38,795 nucleotides of DNA, from assembly GCA_947478005.1 (NCBI GenBank), contig CANJVG010000019.1, positions 1 to 38,795 of the forward strand, written 5' to 3'. The translations under genes were made by a program, and so were the position numbers. This document shows positions 1-9,456 of this stretch, piece after piece. Within the stretch, counting starts at the first letter, position 1. The number at the start of each line of letters is the position of its first letter. Under the pieces are notes generated by a model. The model did not search any database. It saw only the letters and a program-made list of their open reading frames with translations, and had not been told where the DNA came from. This stretch comes from Bacteroidota bacterium. GTDB lineage: Bacteria > Bacteroidota > Bacteroidia > Chitinophagales > LD1.

Positions 1-1
1 T

Positions 2-74
2 GCGGGAGTAGCTCAGTTGGTAGAGCGACAGCCTTCCAAGCTGTAGGTCGCGGGTTCGAGCCTCGTCTCCCGCT
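2..74 (+). tRNA. tRNA-Gly (anticodon TCC)
   Basis: The segment folds as a complete cloverleaf. The acceptor arms gcgggag (2-8) and ctcccgc (67-73) pair over seven bases, and the D arm gctc/gagc and the T loop ttcgagc are present. The anticodon stem acagc/gctgt (28-32, 40-44) encloses the loop cttccaa, which puts TCC at 35-37. The 3' CCA is not encoded. It lies about 100 bp before tuf on the same strand. A tRNA run before tuf is common in Bacteroidota, so further tRNA genes may lie just left of the window. Confidence 0.96.
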
Positions 75-176
75 CACATTGATTTAGGTATTGAATGAAG
101 ACGGTGGATACCGGAAATGATAGTAGTAAATCGTAAACTTTTAAATATTTAAACACAACAATTAAAAACAATAACA

Positions 177-1373
177 ATGGCTAAAGAAAAGTTCATTAAA
201 GACAAGCCGCACGTAAACATCGGTACTATCGGACACGTGGATCACGGCAAAACAACATTAACTGCCGCAATCACTACGGTTCTTTCTAAGAAAGGTCTTG
301 CAGAAGTGCGCGACTATTCTTCAATTGATAACGCCCCTGAAGAAAAAGAAAGAGGTATCACTATTAATACCGCTCACGTTGAATATCAGACGCTTAAACG
401 TCACTACGCGCACGTTGACTGTCCGGGTCACGCGGATTATATTAAGAACATGGTTACGGGTGCTGCCCAAATGGACGGTGCTATCTTAGTTGTAGCTGCG
501 ACAGATGGTCCTATGCCTCAAACTCGTGAGCACATCCTTCTTGCCCGTCAGGTGGGTGTTCCTCAAGTGGTTGTTTTCATGAATAAAGTTGACTTGGTGG
601 AAGATCCTGAGTTCCTTGAATTGGGAGAAATGGAAATCCGTGACCTTTTGACTTTCTATAAATATGACGGGGCTAACATTCCAGTTATTCAGGGTTCTGC
701 CTTGGGTGCTTTGAATGGTGAACCAAAATGGGTTGCTAAGATTGAAGAGTTGATGGATGCTGTGGATAGCTTTATCCCGGTTCCTCCAAGAGCAACTGAA
801 CTTCCATTCCTGATGCCGGTAGAAGATGTATTCTCTATCACAGGTCGTGGAACAGTAGCAACAGGTCGTATCGAAAGAGGGGTAATTAACTCTAACGATC
901 CAGTAGAATTAATCGGTTTGCAAAAAGAAGGCGAAAAAGCTTTGACTTCTACTTGTACCGGGGTTGAAATGTTCCGTAAGATTCTTGACAGAGGTGAGGC
1001 TGGCGATAACGTAGGTCTTCTTCTTCGTGGTATTGAAAAAGAGCAAATCAAGAGAGGTATGGTTATCGTGAAGCCGGGTTCTGTAACTCCGCACACTGAA
1101 TTCAAATGCGAAACTTACGTGTTGAGCAAAGAAGAAGGTGGACGTCACACTCCATTCTTCAACCAATATCGTCCTCAGTTCTATTTCCGTACAACTGACG
1201 TAACAGGTGAAATTACTTTGCCTGCAGGTGTGGAAATGGTTATGCCTGGTGATAACGTAACTCTTTCTGTAAAATTGATCTACCCTATCGCTATGGAAAA
1301 GGGTCTTCGCTTCGCTATCCGTGAAGGAGGAAGAACAGTAGGTGCCGGTCAGGTTACTGAAATTCTTAAGTAA
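177..1373 (+). CDS. tuf: elongation factor Tu
   Basis: EF-Tu is the GTPase that delivers aminoacyl-tRNA to the ribosomal A site. At 398 residues it is full length. The G1 loop GHVDHGKT sits at residues 19-26, followed by the G2 motif RGITI, G3 DCPGH, G4 NKVD and a G5-type SAL. The two C-terminal beta-barrel domains run through to [11 protein letters not shown]. The start is fixed by the conserved MAKEKF beginning. The upstream sequence is A-rich with no Shine-Dalgarno motif, as is usual in Bacteroidota. It probably shares a transcript with the tRNA-Gly. A strong terminator follows within 50 bp, so it is not linked to a secE-nusG-rpl operon here. Confidence 0.98.
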   Translation: MAKEKFIKDKPHVNIGTIGHVDHGKTTLTAAITTVLSKKGLAEVRDYSSIDNAPEEKERGITINTAHVEYQTLKRHYAHVDCPGHADYIKNMVTGAAQMDGAILVVAATDGPMPQTREHILLARQVGVPQVVVFMNKVDLVEDPEFLELGEMEIRDLLTFYKYDGANIPVIQGSALGALNGEPKWVAKIEELMDAVDSFIPVPPRATELPFLMPVEDVFSITGRGTVATGRIERGVINSNDPVELIGLQKEGEKALTSTCTGVEMFRKILDRGEAGDNVGLLLRGIEKEQIKRGMVIVKPGSVTPHTEFKCETYVLSKEEGGRHTPFFNQYRPQFYFRTTDVTGEITLPAGVEMVMPGDNVTLSVKLIYPIAMEKGLRFAIREGGRTVGAGQVTEILK

Positions 1374-1411
1374 GATAACGAACGACAGGTAACTGTCCAA
1401 GTAAAATAAAA

Positions 1412-1443
1412 AAGCGTCCCGCAGAAATGTGGGACGCTTTTTT
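1412..1443 (+). terminator. intrinsic terminator after tuf
   Basis: A GC-rich stem gcgtccc (1414-1420) pairs with gggacgc (1431-1437), extendable by two pairs around the loop agaaat, and is followed by a run of eight T. The A tract on the left makes it bidirectional, so it can also serve the minus-strand LRR gene. A nearly identical hairpin ends the FnIII-like gene at 15344-15368. Confidence 0.93.
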
Positions 1444-1483
1444 TATGGGTAATTGTAAGTAAAAGACTTCTTCTTCCTGCAGT

Positions 1484-4021
1484 TTATTGTTTCACTAACT
1501 TCTTCGTAACTCTTCCGGTTTTGCTTTCGAGGGTGACGAAGTAAAGGCCATGGGATAGATTGCGGATGTCGAATTGCGGATTGCGCCCGCCCGACTGAAC
1601 GTCATCAGTCGTTCGGGCGGGGATTTGAATAGCCGAATGCAGGACTTCTCTTCCTGTGATGTCGGTAATCGTAAGATTGCATCCAACCATACTTTCATCA
1701 ATTGATATTCTAACCGACTCAGTAGCGGGATTGGGATTCAATCCGAAATCCGCGTTCCGCAATCCGAGATTAGCAACGCTTGTTGCAAGAGCAATTGTAT
1801 TGCTCGTAGTATTCGTCACCACGGGAGCATTGAAATCGAAATAGATAAAGGCGGTGTTGTTGATGTTTGTTCCTACTGGCAGATTGTCTTTTAGCTTGAC
1901 TTTGTATTGCACATAGCCGTGACTTAGTGGTTCATTGGTGTTGCTATCAGGCAGGTTGATGTTGGGGAAGTTGAAGCGTAGGCTATTGCCTTTTAGCTGC
2001 ACCATGGGTTGGTGACTGTAGGCGAGTAGCTGAAAGCTGGCGGCATCTATATTACTATCTAATGTGTCGGTAAGATAGATATGCTGCGCCTCGGCTGTGC
2101 CGGTGTTTTGGAAATGGATGGTGTAGGTGAGCCAATGGGTAGCGGTATCTATATTGCCTGCGGGGTACACTTCTTTTTCGTTAGGGTCGAAGGAACTAAC
2201 TACCGTGAAGCAATGTGTAAGAATATTATTGGCAGGATTATTATCTCCGGCTATTGGGTTTACGATGAGCGTAAAGCAAATCTGTGAACCCAAGACAGCG
2301 GTAGTATCGGTAGCTACATTGATATTAAAATCATGAAAGAAATTGGCTGTTCCAAAGTCAGCAATATCCCATGTGGCGGTATCGTTAACTACGCTTGTTG
2401 GTGTAATTGCACCACTTGCAGTAGAAGCATAATGCGCTGCACCGCCAATTATTAATTGAACACTGCCGCTAACTCCATTTACACAATGTGCACCATAGAA
2501 ATTGGTCGCATCGCCAGCAGATATATTAACTGTTACAATATTTGCAGGTTGGAAACCAATAGCGGAAATACTTTGGGCTGCTAAATCGAACCCCGGTTTG
2601 CAACGCAAACCGAAATTCATATCAGCGTCAAAAGAATCAAGGACCGTAATATTAGAAGTGTAATAGCCGATAGAAGGGCAGGCAACCAACAAAGGAAAAC
2701 TGCTTGTGTCAATCGAATAATGATACACAGACAAATCTGTGTTTATTGAATAAACACCACCTTTTGAGCTAAAGATTTGTTGTTCCAAAACACCATTTTC
2801 ATACAGTTGGACTTTGAGGTTACCAAATGTATTTTCTGCTACATCATATAAGCAATTCGTACTGGTGTCTCCATAAATTTTGCCGCTAATATTCCAATAA
2901 GCAGCACAACCGAAAACATTATAAGACGAGGTATCGCAAAGAGGATAAGTGATAAAGGAGGGAGTGCTTGTAATATTGTTCTGTGGATAATTTGGCAAAC
3001 AGGTAATACCGGTGTTTGTAAAGGTGAAGTTCCTGATTTTTTTTAATTGAGGTAAGCAATGCAGATAAAGATTGTCGGAGCAGTTAAAAATTAGCAAAGA
3101 GTCTGGCAATATAGATAAACTGCTCAGTTGATTAGCATTGCATAATAGTTTACTCAACGAATTCGGCAAGGCTGGTAAACTACTGAGATGGTTAGAATTA
3201 CAATCAAGGTAGTTCAACGAACTGGGTATGGCTGGTAAACTACTGAGTTGGTTAGAATTACAATCAAGGTAGTTTAACGAATTCGGGACGGCTGGTAAAC
3301 TATCGAGTTGGTTAAGGCTACAATCCAGATAAGTCAACGAACTCGATAAAGCAGGTAGGGAGTTAAGATGGTGGTTGTCATTGCAATGAAGTGTCTTCAA
3401 CGCATTTGGCAACACAGGCAAATTACTGAGTTGGTTCCCATCGCAATTAAGTAGTGTCAATGAATTGGGTAAGGTAGGTAAACTGGCTAGTTGGTTGTAA
3501 GGGCAAATAAGGGAAACCAACGAACCGGATAGGGAAGGTAAATTAGTTAAGTAGTTGGATGCGCAATTAAGGAACGTCAACGAACTGGGTAAGGCTGGTA
3601 AAATACTGAGATGGTTGTTGTCGCAATAAAAGCCTGCCAGGGCATTGGGCAAGACAGGCATAGAGGTTATGTAGTTCCTTGTGCAGGAAAGGTAAGTCAG
3701 CGAATCGGATAAGACTGGTAGAGTGGTAAGGTGGTTTTGCACGCATGAAAGTGAGTGTAAATTATCAAAGTATTGTATGCCAGTGAGGTCTTCAATTAGG
3801 CGATAGCTACAGTCAACTTGAGTAGCGGTTATTACAGCATTGCATGTTGTATCCATCTGCCAACCAACAACACTATCTCCTTGTAAACATTGGCTGTAGC
3901 CATTATAGAAAAGCCACTTCCCAAAATTACTATCCGGAATACTCACCCACTGCGCCTTTGTAATTAAAAATGAAGAATTAAAAATGAGCAGCAGAGCAGT
4001 AGTTCGCAGTAGATTCTTCAT
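1484..4021 (-). CDS. secreted leucine-rich repeat protein with T9SS C-terminal sorting domain
   Basis: This 845-residue exported protein starts with a signal peptide (about residues 1-23, ending TKAQ). Residues about 60-350 hold roughly a dozen 20-21-residue leucine-rich repeats of the type LPxLPxSLTYLDCSxNQL. The middle contains a DUF7619-like region starting at SFDPNEKEVYPAG, which is often found in Bacteroidota surface proteins. The last ~85 residues are a type A T9SS sorting domain (start GLNPNPATESV, end HGLYFVTLESKTGRVTKKLVKQ). Substrate recognition or adhesion at the cell surface is inferred, not shown. About 14 residues inside the sorting domain (ARTTDDVQSGGRNP) look like an in-frame insertion caused by a palindromic DNA element at 1586-1622. 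The ATG at 4021 is supported by the signal peptide. Confidence 0.9.
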   Translation of the reverse strand: MKNLLRTTALLLIFNSSFLITKAQWVSIPDSNFGKWLFYNGYSQCLQGDSVVGWQMDTTCNAVITATQVDCSYRLIEDLTGIQYFDNLHSLSCVQNHLTTLPVLSDSLTYLSCTRNYITSMPVLPNALAGFYCDNNHLSILPALPSSLTFLNCASNYLTNLPSLSGSLVSLICPYNQLASLPTLPNSLTLLNCDGNQLSNLPVLPNALKTLHCNDNHHLNSLPALSSSLTYLDCSLNQLDSLPAVPNSLNYLDCNSNQLSSLPAIPSSLNYLDCNSNHLSSLPALPNSLSKLLCNANQLSSLSILPDSLLIFNCSDNLYLHCLPQLKKIRNFTFTNTGITCLPNYPQNNITSTPSFITYPLCDTSSYNVFGCAAYWNISGKIYGDTSTNCLYDVAENTFGNLKVQLYENGVLEQQIFSSKGGVYSINTDLSVYHYSIDTSSFPLLVACPSIGYYTSNITVLDSFDADMNFGLRCKPGFDLAAQSISAIGFQPANIVTVNISAGDATNFYGAHCVNGVSGSVQLIIGGAAHYASTASGAITPTSVVNDTATWDIADFGTANFFHDFNINVATDTTAVLGSQICFTLIVNPIAGDNNPANNILTHCFTVVSSFDPNEKEVYPAGNIDTATHWLTYTIHFQNTGTAEAQHIYLTDTLDSNIDAASFQLLAYSHQPMVQLKGNSLRFNFPNINLPDSNTNEPLSHGYVQYKVKLKDNLPVGTNINNTAFIYFDFNAPVVTNTTSNTIALATSVANLGLRNADFGLNPNPATESVRISIDESMVGCNLTITDITGREVLHSAIQIPARTTDDVQSGGRNPQFDIRNLSHGLYFVTLESKTGRVTKKLVKQ
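1586..1622. repeat. near-palindromic insertion inside the LRR gene
   Basis: The arms cccgcccga and tcgggcggg (read inward from both ends) enclose ctga/tcag-type inner arms, giving an almost perfect 37-bp inverted repeat within coding sequence. It falls in the T9SS sorting domain and adds about 14 residues with no counterpart in the usual pattern of that domain, while keeping the frame. No second copy was seen in the window. Confidence 0.6.
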
Positions 4022-4125
4022 AGCCGGTTTTGGTTTTGGTGAAACTAAAGTAGGATTGTTTTTGGCAACGCAACTATTTTAAACCTCAAAAACGGTTAGT
4101 GGTCGTGCCGTGCGCCCGATGAGGG

Positions 4126-4333
4126 CTAACCGACTGGTTTGCCTTCGTTGGCTGCTTCGAGAACGACTAACCGGGTGGTTTGCCTTCATCGGATGCTCCC
4201 GATGACCACTAACCGACTGGTTAGCCTTCGTTGGCTGCTCCAAGAGCGACTAACCGAGTGGTTTGCCTTAATCGGATGCTCCCAATGACAGCTAACCGAG
4301 TGGTTTGCCATTTTCAGGAGTTCGCGACAATGG
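4126..4333. repeat. tandem repeat array A (period 41-42 bp, super-period 83 bp)
   Basis: The string ctaaccg recurs at 4126, 4167, 4209, 4250, 4292 and 4334, so spacings are 41, 42, 41, 42 and 42. Each unit begins ctaaccgNgtggtttgcctt. The second halves alternate between a type built on tcgtt...aacga and a type built on tcatcgg...ccgatga. Both are inverted repeats (for example 4186-4192 against 4199-4205). A third palindrome ctaacc-gact-ggttag sits at 4209-4224. Because 83 is not a multiple of three, the array cannot be a protein repeat. It fills the 497-bp gap (4022-4518) between the 3' end of the E2 gene and the 5' end of the LRR gene. The remainder of the gap holds a terminator at 4465-4498 and no recognisable gene. 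Confidence 0.88.
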
Positions 4334-4464
4334 CTAACCGCCTTTTTTGGTCATAAATTACGAAAAAGAACACAAGATTCAATCTATTCTGAACATTGCA
4401 TCCTTTCCTTTTTCCCTGAAATCATCTTGTTTTCTGCTATCGAGACCAGTTCAGCTTTTAGCAA

Positions 4465-4498
4465 AACAAAAAACCATGCAATTGCATGGTTTTTTGTT
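4465..4498 (-). terminator. intrinsic terminator of the E2 gene
   Basis: A perfect palindrome with arms ccatgcaa and ttgcatgg is bordered by A6 on the left and T6 on the right. It lies 20 bp past the stop of the minus-strand E2 gene and works on paper in both directions. Confidence 0.88.
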
Positions 4499-4518
4499 TA
4501 AAAGAACCTTTTGGGCCC

Positions 4519-5832
4519 TTAAATATCGCGATTGAAGTCGAATTGTTCTAAATAATCGGCCACTTTGCGGACAAAAGAGCCACCGAGCGCGCCATCTACA
4601 ATGCGATGGTCGTAGGAATGGGACAGGAACATCATGTGGCGAATGCCGATGGTGTCGCCCTGTTCGGTTTCAATCACCACGGGTTTCTTTTTGATGGCTC
4701 CGGTAGCCAGAATAGCCACCTGCGGCTGCAGGATAACGGGTGTGCCCATCACATTTCCAAAGGTTCCTACATTCGAAACGGTGTAGGTGCCGCCTTCAAT
4801 TTCATCAGCTTTCAATTTGCCCAAGCGCGCACGACCCGCCAGGTCATTTACCTTCTTAGCAAGGCCAACCATATTTAACTGGTCAGCATTTTTAATAACA
4901 GGCACAATCAGATTGCCCGATGGAAGCGCAGCCGCCATACCCACATTGATGTCCTTTTTGACAATGATATTCGTTCCATCCACCGAGGCATTCACCAGCG
5001 GAAAATCGCGCAAGGCTTTGGTTACGGCTTCTATAAAAATAGGCGTGAACGTAAGGTTCTCACCATACAGGTCCATAAATTTCTTCTTCACCTTATTGCG
5101 CCACAACACGATATTGGTTACATCGGCTTCTACAAAGGAAGTGACATGGGCAGAAGTCTGTTTGCTCTTGACCATGTTGTCGGCAATCAATCTGCGCATT
5201 CTGTCCATCTCGATAATTTCCACATTGCCGCTATAAGATTTAGCAGGAGCCGGAGCGTTTGTCGTTTGTGGTTTTTCGTCTATCGTTTGAGGAGCAATGA
5301 CCGTTGGCTGATTATTGGTAGCCGTTGAGCGGTTTTGCACATAAGCAAGAATGTCTTTTTTGGTAACTCTTCCTTCGGCTCCTGTGCCGTTCATGGTTTC
5401 GAGCTCGGCCATTGATATTTTTTCCTGACGGGCAATGTTCAACACCAAAGGAGAATAGAATCTATCGGAAGAAGATTGGGGATTTTGCAAAGCCGATTGA
5501 GAATTAGAAACCACCGCAGTTTTAGTAACTGCTTTTTGTGTAACTACTTCTGCTTTCTGTACCGAAACAGGATTGGCCGTAGCGGCCGCAGCATCTGTTT
5601 CTAACACAGCAACCACTTTACCCACAGCAACCACATCGCCTTCTTTGTACAGTAATTTTTGAACAACACCAGCAACGGATGATGGCACTTCGGAGTCCAC
5701 TTTATCAGTAGCAATTTCCAAAACGGCTTCATCCAGTTTCACCATATCACCTTCCTTTTTCAACCATTTCAGGATTGTTGCTTCGGTAATACTCTCGCCC
5801 ATCTTGGGCATTATCAATTCAAATTGAGCCAT
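4519..5832 (-). CDS. 2-oxoacid dehydrogenase complex E2 (dihydrolipoyl acyltransferase)
   Basis: This 437-residue protein has the complete E2 layout: an N-terminal lipoyl domain with the modified lysine in ATDKVDSE (K44), an Ala/Pro/Thr-rich linker, a peripheral E1/E3-binding domain near residues 120-160 (FYSPLVLNIARQ...GAEGRVTKKDIL), a second linker and the acyltransferase core. The core ends with the active-site motif SYDHRIVDGALGG near residues 405-417. Such enzymes transfer an acyl group to CoA in the pyruvate, 2-oxoglutarate or branched-chain complexes. The substrate class cannot be fixed by eye, and no E1 or E3 gene lies in the window. The stand-alone context fits the E2 type often linked to branched-chain or pyruvate oxidation in Bacteroidota. 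Confidence 0.93.
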   Translation of the reverse strand: MAQFELIMPKMGESITEATILKWLKKEGDMVKLDEAVLEIATDKVDSEVPSSVAGVVQKLLYKEGDVVAVGKVVAVLETDAAAATANPVSVQKAEVVTQKAVTKTAVVSNSQSALQNPQSSSDRFYSPLVLNIARQEKISMAELETMNGTGAEGRVTKKDILAYVQNRSTATNNQPTVIAPQTIDEKPQTTNAPAPAKSYSGNVEIIEMDRMRRLIADNMVKSKQTSAHVTSFVEADVTNIVLWRNKVKKKFMDLYGENLTFTPIFIEAVTKALRDFPLVNASVDGTNIIVKKDINVGMAAALPSGNLIVPVIKNADQLNMVGLAKKVNDLAGRARLGKLKADEIEGGTYTVSNVGTFGNVMGTPVILQPQVAILATGAIKKKPVVIETEQGDTIGIRHMMFLSHSYDHRIVDGALGGSFVRKVADYLEQFDFNRDI

Positions 5833-5931
5833 GTCGGTTTGTTTACGGGGCTAAAATAATTTGATTGAGGAGAGTTGCAAAGGAAGAGCGATAAGCACAC
5901 AGTACGCGAGTTGCTATTTGCGATAGGAAGT

Positions 5932-7176
5932 TCAATTCAGTTTATCCAATACGAACAACCGAAGCAGATTCAAAGCAGCATTGGAAAACACACGAATGTT
6001 TTCCATGCGCGAAGGGAAGAAATGAAATTTCTTCGCTACCATCTTTTCCTTTGAACCAACGGCAATCCACACCGTGCCAACCGGTTTATCAGCAGTTCCG
6101 CAATCAGGTCCTGCAATGCCACTAATAGCAATGCCATAGGTAGTGTCAGTGATATGCAGCAAGCCCTGCAACATTTCTTTCACACACTCTTCGCTTACAG
6201 CACCTACCGAATTAAGTGTTTCGGTCTTTACACCAAGCAGTCGTTCTTTTACCTCATAGGAATACGAAACCACCCCTCCATCAAAATATCTTGAACTACC
6301 GGGAACGGATGTAAAGAGATGAGCAATATAACCACCGGTGCAGCTTTCGGCACAGCTTACTGTTTCCTCTTTTTGCAACAATATTTTGCCAACCACCACT
6401 TCCAGCTTCTCCTCGCCTTCTGCATATACATAGTTGCCGAGAATCTCTTTCATCTTTTCTATCTGCACCTGCACCACACCTTTCAATTCCTCCGTATCTC
6501 CATGAGCACTGAGGCGCAATTTCACGGTTCCTAAATCGGGTAGGTAAGCGAGTTTAATATTGGCAGGAAGTTCTTCTTCAAATTGGGCAAGCAGATTAGC
6601 CACGACCGATTCGCCCGCACCGGCTGTCATTATCGTAGAGTGAACAATTTTAGGAAAGGAGAATTTTTCCTGCAAGCGAGGAATGACCTGCTCTTCCATC
6701 AGATGTTTCATTTCGTGAGGAACACCGGGCATGGAAATAAATACCACCCCATCGCGTTCGAACCAGGTTCCCTGCGCTGTGCCCCGTTTGTTTGGCAACA
6801 TGATGCAATCTTTCGGAATCATAGCCTGAGAGCGATTCATCTCGAGCACCTTCAATCCTCGCTTTTCAAAAATCTGTTTCATTTTCTCCCACACTTCTTC
6901 GTTCAGAACCAGCTCTGTTTCGAAATAATCCACCAAAGTCTTCTTAGTTATATCATCTTTCGTGGGGCCTAGGCCACCTGTCATTAAAACTATTTGTGAA
7001 GATGCTTTTGCGCGATTGAGTGCTTCCACAATTTGCGCGGCATCGTCCCCGACAGAAATAATTTCGTGAAGCTTAACTCCCAGCTCCGAAAACTTTTGCC
7101 CTATCCAGGCGCTGTTGGTATCCACTATCTGTCCTATCAGGATTTCATCGCCTATGGTTATTACGGTTGCTTTCAT
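5932..7176 (-). CDS. cinA: CinA family protein (MoCF domain plus NMN amidohydrolase-like domain)
   Basis: This 414-residue protein matches the two-domain CinA family. The N-terminal half is a molybdopterin-binding-like domain (MKATVITIGDEILIGQIVD, then MTGGLGPTKDD). The C-terminal domain is the PncC/CinA type (ETVSCAESCTGGYIAHLF, YGIAISGIAGPDCG, KPVGTVWIAVG), which in characterised members deamidates nicotinamide mononucleotide in pyridine nucleotide salvage. The length is normal. It lies 100 bp from the E2 gene on the same strand; the gap shows no terminator, so cotranscription is possible. The DNA between it and recQ carries two copies of ttgagtattaag (about 7180-7212), a simple intergenic repeat. 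Confidence 0.93.
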   Translation of the reverse strand: MKATVITIGDEILIGQIVDTNSAWIGQKFSELGVKLHEIISVGDDAAQIVEALNRAKASSQIVLMTGGLGPTKDDITKKTLVDYFETELVLNEEVWEKMKQIFEKRGLKVLEMNRSQAMIPKDCIMLPNKRGTAQGTWFERDGVVFISMPGVPHEMKHLMEEQVIPRLQEKFSFPKIVHSTIMTAGAGESVVANLLAQFEEELPANIKLAYLPDLGTVKLRLSAHGDTEELKGVVQVQIEKMKEILGNYVYAEGEEKLEVVVGKILLQKEETVSCAESCTGGYIAHLFTSVPGSSRYFDGGVVSYSYEVKERLLGVKTETLNSVGAVSEECVKEMLQGLLHITDTTYGIAISGIAGPDCGTADKPVGTVWIAVGSKEKMVAKKFHFFPSRMENIRVFSNAALNLLRLFVLDKLN

Positions 7177-7236
7177 TTTTGAGTATTAAGTAGTTGGTAT
7201 TGAGTATTAAGATAACTGCCGTTCGAGTTTTCTGGT

Positions 7237-9402
7237 TCACATGCTTGCCATTACCGCGCGGATTTCGCCATAGGAATAATCGTCTCCAAGAAATTGTTTT
7301 ACCGGTGCAGTTGCAATGCCCGGGTTCAGTTTTCTAATCGCTGCTCTGATAGGTTCTATTTTGTGGACTGGAACCAACTGCTCAAGTTTCACTTCTCCAC
7401 TTTTTATGAAATGAATTAAATGTGTTTCAATAGTGGTTGTGGCCAATCCTCTTGCTTCTGCAATTGTGGAAATTGAGTCACCCTTCTTAAACATGTTTAG
7501 TGAAATGTTGTAAGTATCGCTTTCATTAGAGTTTCTTCTTGTTCGACTTTTACTTTTGCTTTCGCGTTTAGGTTCTTTCAGCTGAATGCGCGACTCCAGT
7601 TTATTGGTTTGGCAATAGGTTTTAATCTCTTTTAGAAATGCTTCGCCATATCGCTGTGCTTTTGCATCGCTAACGCCACTTATTTTTTTCATCTCGTCAA
7701 GAGACAACGGTAGATAGGTTGACATTTCTATTAAAGTGGCATCGGAGAAAATAATAAACGCAGCGATGTTCACTCTTTCAGCTATATGTTTTCTTACCTG
7801 TTTTAAAGAGGCAAACAGATCTCGGAAATAATCGCGCGTTCCTTCGCTTACCAGCGATTCTTTTTTCTCCTCTTTAATTTTTGTCTTTATTAAATCAACC
7901 TTTTCTGTTCCTTTTAAAACGGCATCGCTTTTTGCCGTGAGTGTAAGAATAGGATACTCGCCATCGGTTTGTTTGAGGTAGCCTTGGGCAATTAAATCCT
8001 TGATATAATCGAACCAGTTGTCTTTTGAAATGTCGGCTCCTACTCCATAAGTTTTCAATTCCTTGTGCTCAGCTTTAATCTTTTCTGATTTGCTGCCGCG
8101 CAGAAATTCAATTACATAGTTGGTCCCCCATCGCTGCTCCAATCTTTTCACTGCACTTAATGCCTTTTGCGCCAGGATGGTTCCGTCAAAGCGTTCGTAT
8201 TGGGTATTGCAGTTATCGCAGCTTCCGCAAATGTCTTTTGCTTCTTCTGAAAAATAATTGAGAAGGAATTTTCTCCGACATGTTTTCAAATCACCAAACT
8301 CGCCCATTTGGTTCAACTTCTTCAACATGATTTTGCTTTGTTCCTGGTTACCATCCACCGAGGCGAAGCTTTTCAACTTCACAACATCACCCCAACTAAA
8401 AAAGAGAAGTGCTGTACTTTGCAAACCATCTCTTCCCGCTCTACCTGTTTCCTGATAATAGCTTTCTACATTCTTTGGCAAGTCCATGTGCACCACAAAC
8501 CGCACGTTCGATTTATCAATACCCATTCCGAAGGCAATGGTGGCCACAATAATTTTTACATCATCTTTCAGAAACAGTTCCTGATTCTTTTCTTTTGTCT
8601 CTCTATCTAAGCCCGCGTGATACGGCAAGACACTAAATCCATCTTGCTTTAAATCCTTCGCGAGGTTTTCTACCGAGCTTCTGCTGAGGCAATAAATAAT
8701 ACCACTTTCGTTCTTGTGTTTTGAAAGATAGTTGAGTAACTGTTCATAAGACTTCCTTTTGGGCTCAACAGAATAAAAAATATTAGGGCGGTTAAAGCTC
8801 GAAAGAAAAAGAGCCGGTGATTTCAAGGCTAATTTCTCCATAATATCCTTCCGAACCAGTTTGTCGGCTGTCGCAGTAAGCGCAATGACAGGTATGCCGG
8901 AGAAATGAACTTTCAGTTTTGCCAACTGCATGTACTCCGGCCGAAAATCATGGCCCCAACTTGAAATACAATGCGCTTCGTCAATAGCAAAGAGAGAAAT
9001 ATTAAGTTTCTTTAGGTAATCGATAAACTGGTCTCCACTTTGCATTAAGCGTTCGGGAGCTACGTAAAGTAACTTTAGCTTTTGGCTTTCAATGGCTCGA
9101 AATACTTTTGATTGTTGCGAAGTGCTTTGCGTTGAATTGAGAAATGCCGCTTGTACTCCGTTGCTTACCAAGGCATCCACCTGGTCTTTCATTAAGGAAA
9201 TGAGTGGAGAAATAACAATGGCCAGCCCGTCCATCATCAGCGCGGGAATCTGAAAGCACAAGGACTTGCCGCCTCCTGTAGGCATAAGCACTACGCAGTC
9301 TTTCTTTTGCAACACGGTTTCAATAGCCTGCTCCTGATTCATGCGGAATGAATCGTAACCGAATTGATGCTTTAGAATTTCTTTGGCGCGGGCAATGCTC
9401 AT
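7237..9402 (-). CDS. recQ: ATP-dependent DNA helicase RecQ
   Basis: RecQ unwinds DNA 3' to 5' in recombinational repair. The protein (721 residues) has a Walker A motif PTGGGKS at residues 41-47, DEAH at 141-144 and the helicase C motifs ending YYQETGRAGRDG. The RQC zinc-binding cysteines are in CRRKFLLNYFSEEAKDICGS followed by CDNC. An RQC winged helix, an HRDC domain (about residues 510-595) and a C-terminal helix-turn-helix tail (about 630-721, SISTIAEARGLATTTIETHL) follow. This extended architecture is common in Bacteroidota RecQ. The start is supported by MSIARAKEILKHQFGYDSFR at the usual place. Confidence 0.96.
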   Translation of the reverse strand: MSIARAKEILKHQFGYDSFRMNQEQAIETVLQKKDCVVLMPTGGGKSLCFQIPALMMDGLAIVISPLISLMKDQVDALVSNGVQAAFLNSTQSTSQQSKVFRAIESQKLKLLYVAPERLMQSGDQFIDYLKKLNISLFAIDEAHCISSWGHDFRPEYMQLAKLKVHFSGIPVIALTATADKLVRKDIMEKLALKSPALFLSSFNRPNIFYSVEPKRKSYEQLLNYLSKHKNESGIIYCLSRSSVENLAKDLKQDGFSVLPYHAGLDRETKEKNQELFLKDDVKIIVATIAFGMGIDKSNVRFVVHMDLPKNVESYYQETGRAGRDGLQSTALLFFSWGDVVKLKSFASVDGNQEQSKIMLKKLNQMGEFGDLKTCRRKFLLNYFSEEAKDICGSCDNCNTQYERFDGTILAQKALSAVKRLEQRWGTNYVIEFLRGSKSEKIKAEHKELKTYGVGADISKDNWFDYIKDLIAQGYLKQTDGEYPILTLTAKSDAVLKGTEKVDLIKTKIKEEKKESLVSEGTRDYFRDLFASLKQVRKHIAERVNIAAFIIFSDATLIEMSTYLPLSLDEMKKISGVSDAKAQRYGEAFLKEIKTYCQTNKLESRIQLKEPKRESKSKSRTRRNSNESDTYNISLNMFKKGDSISTIAEARGLATTTIETHLIHFIKSGEVKLEQLVPVHKIEPIRAAIRKLNPGIATAPVKQFLGDDYSYGEIRAVMASM

Positions 9403-9456
9403 TTCATTACAATAATAAATCAGACTGGGTAAAACAATAAACCTTTAAGTTAGCGA

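Noticed and set aside
4126-4333. CRISPR array
   Set aside because: Repeats are contiguous with alternating related halves; there are no unique spacers of constant size and no cas genes.
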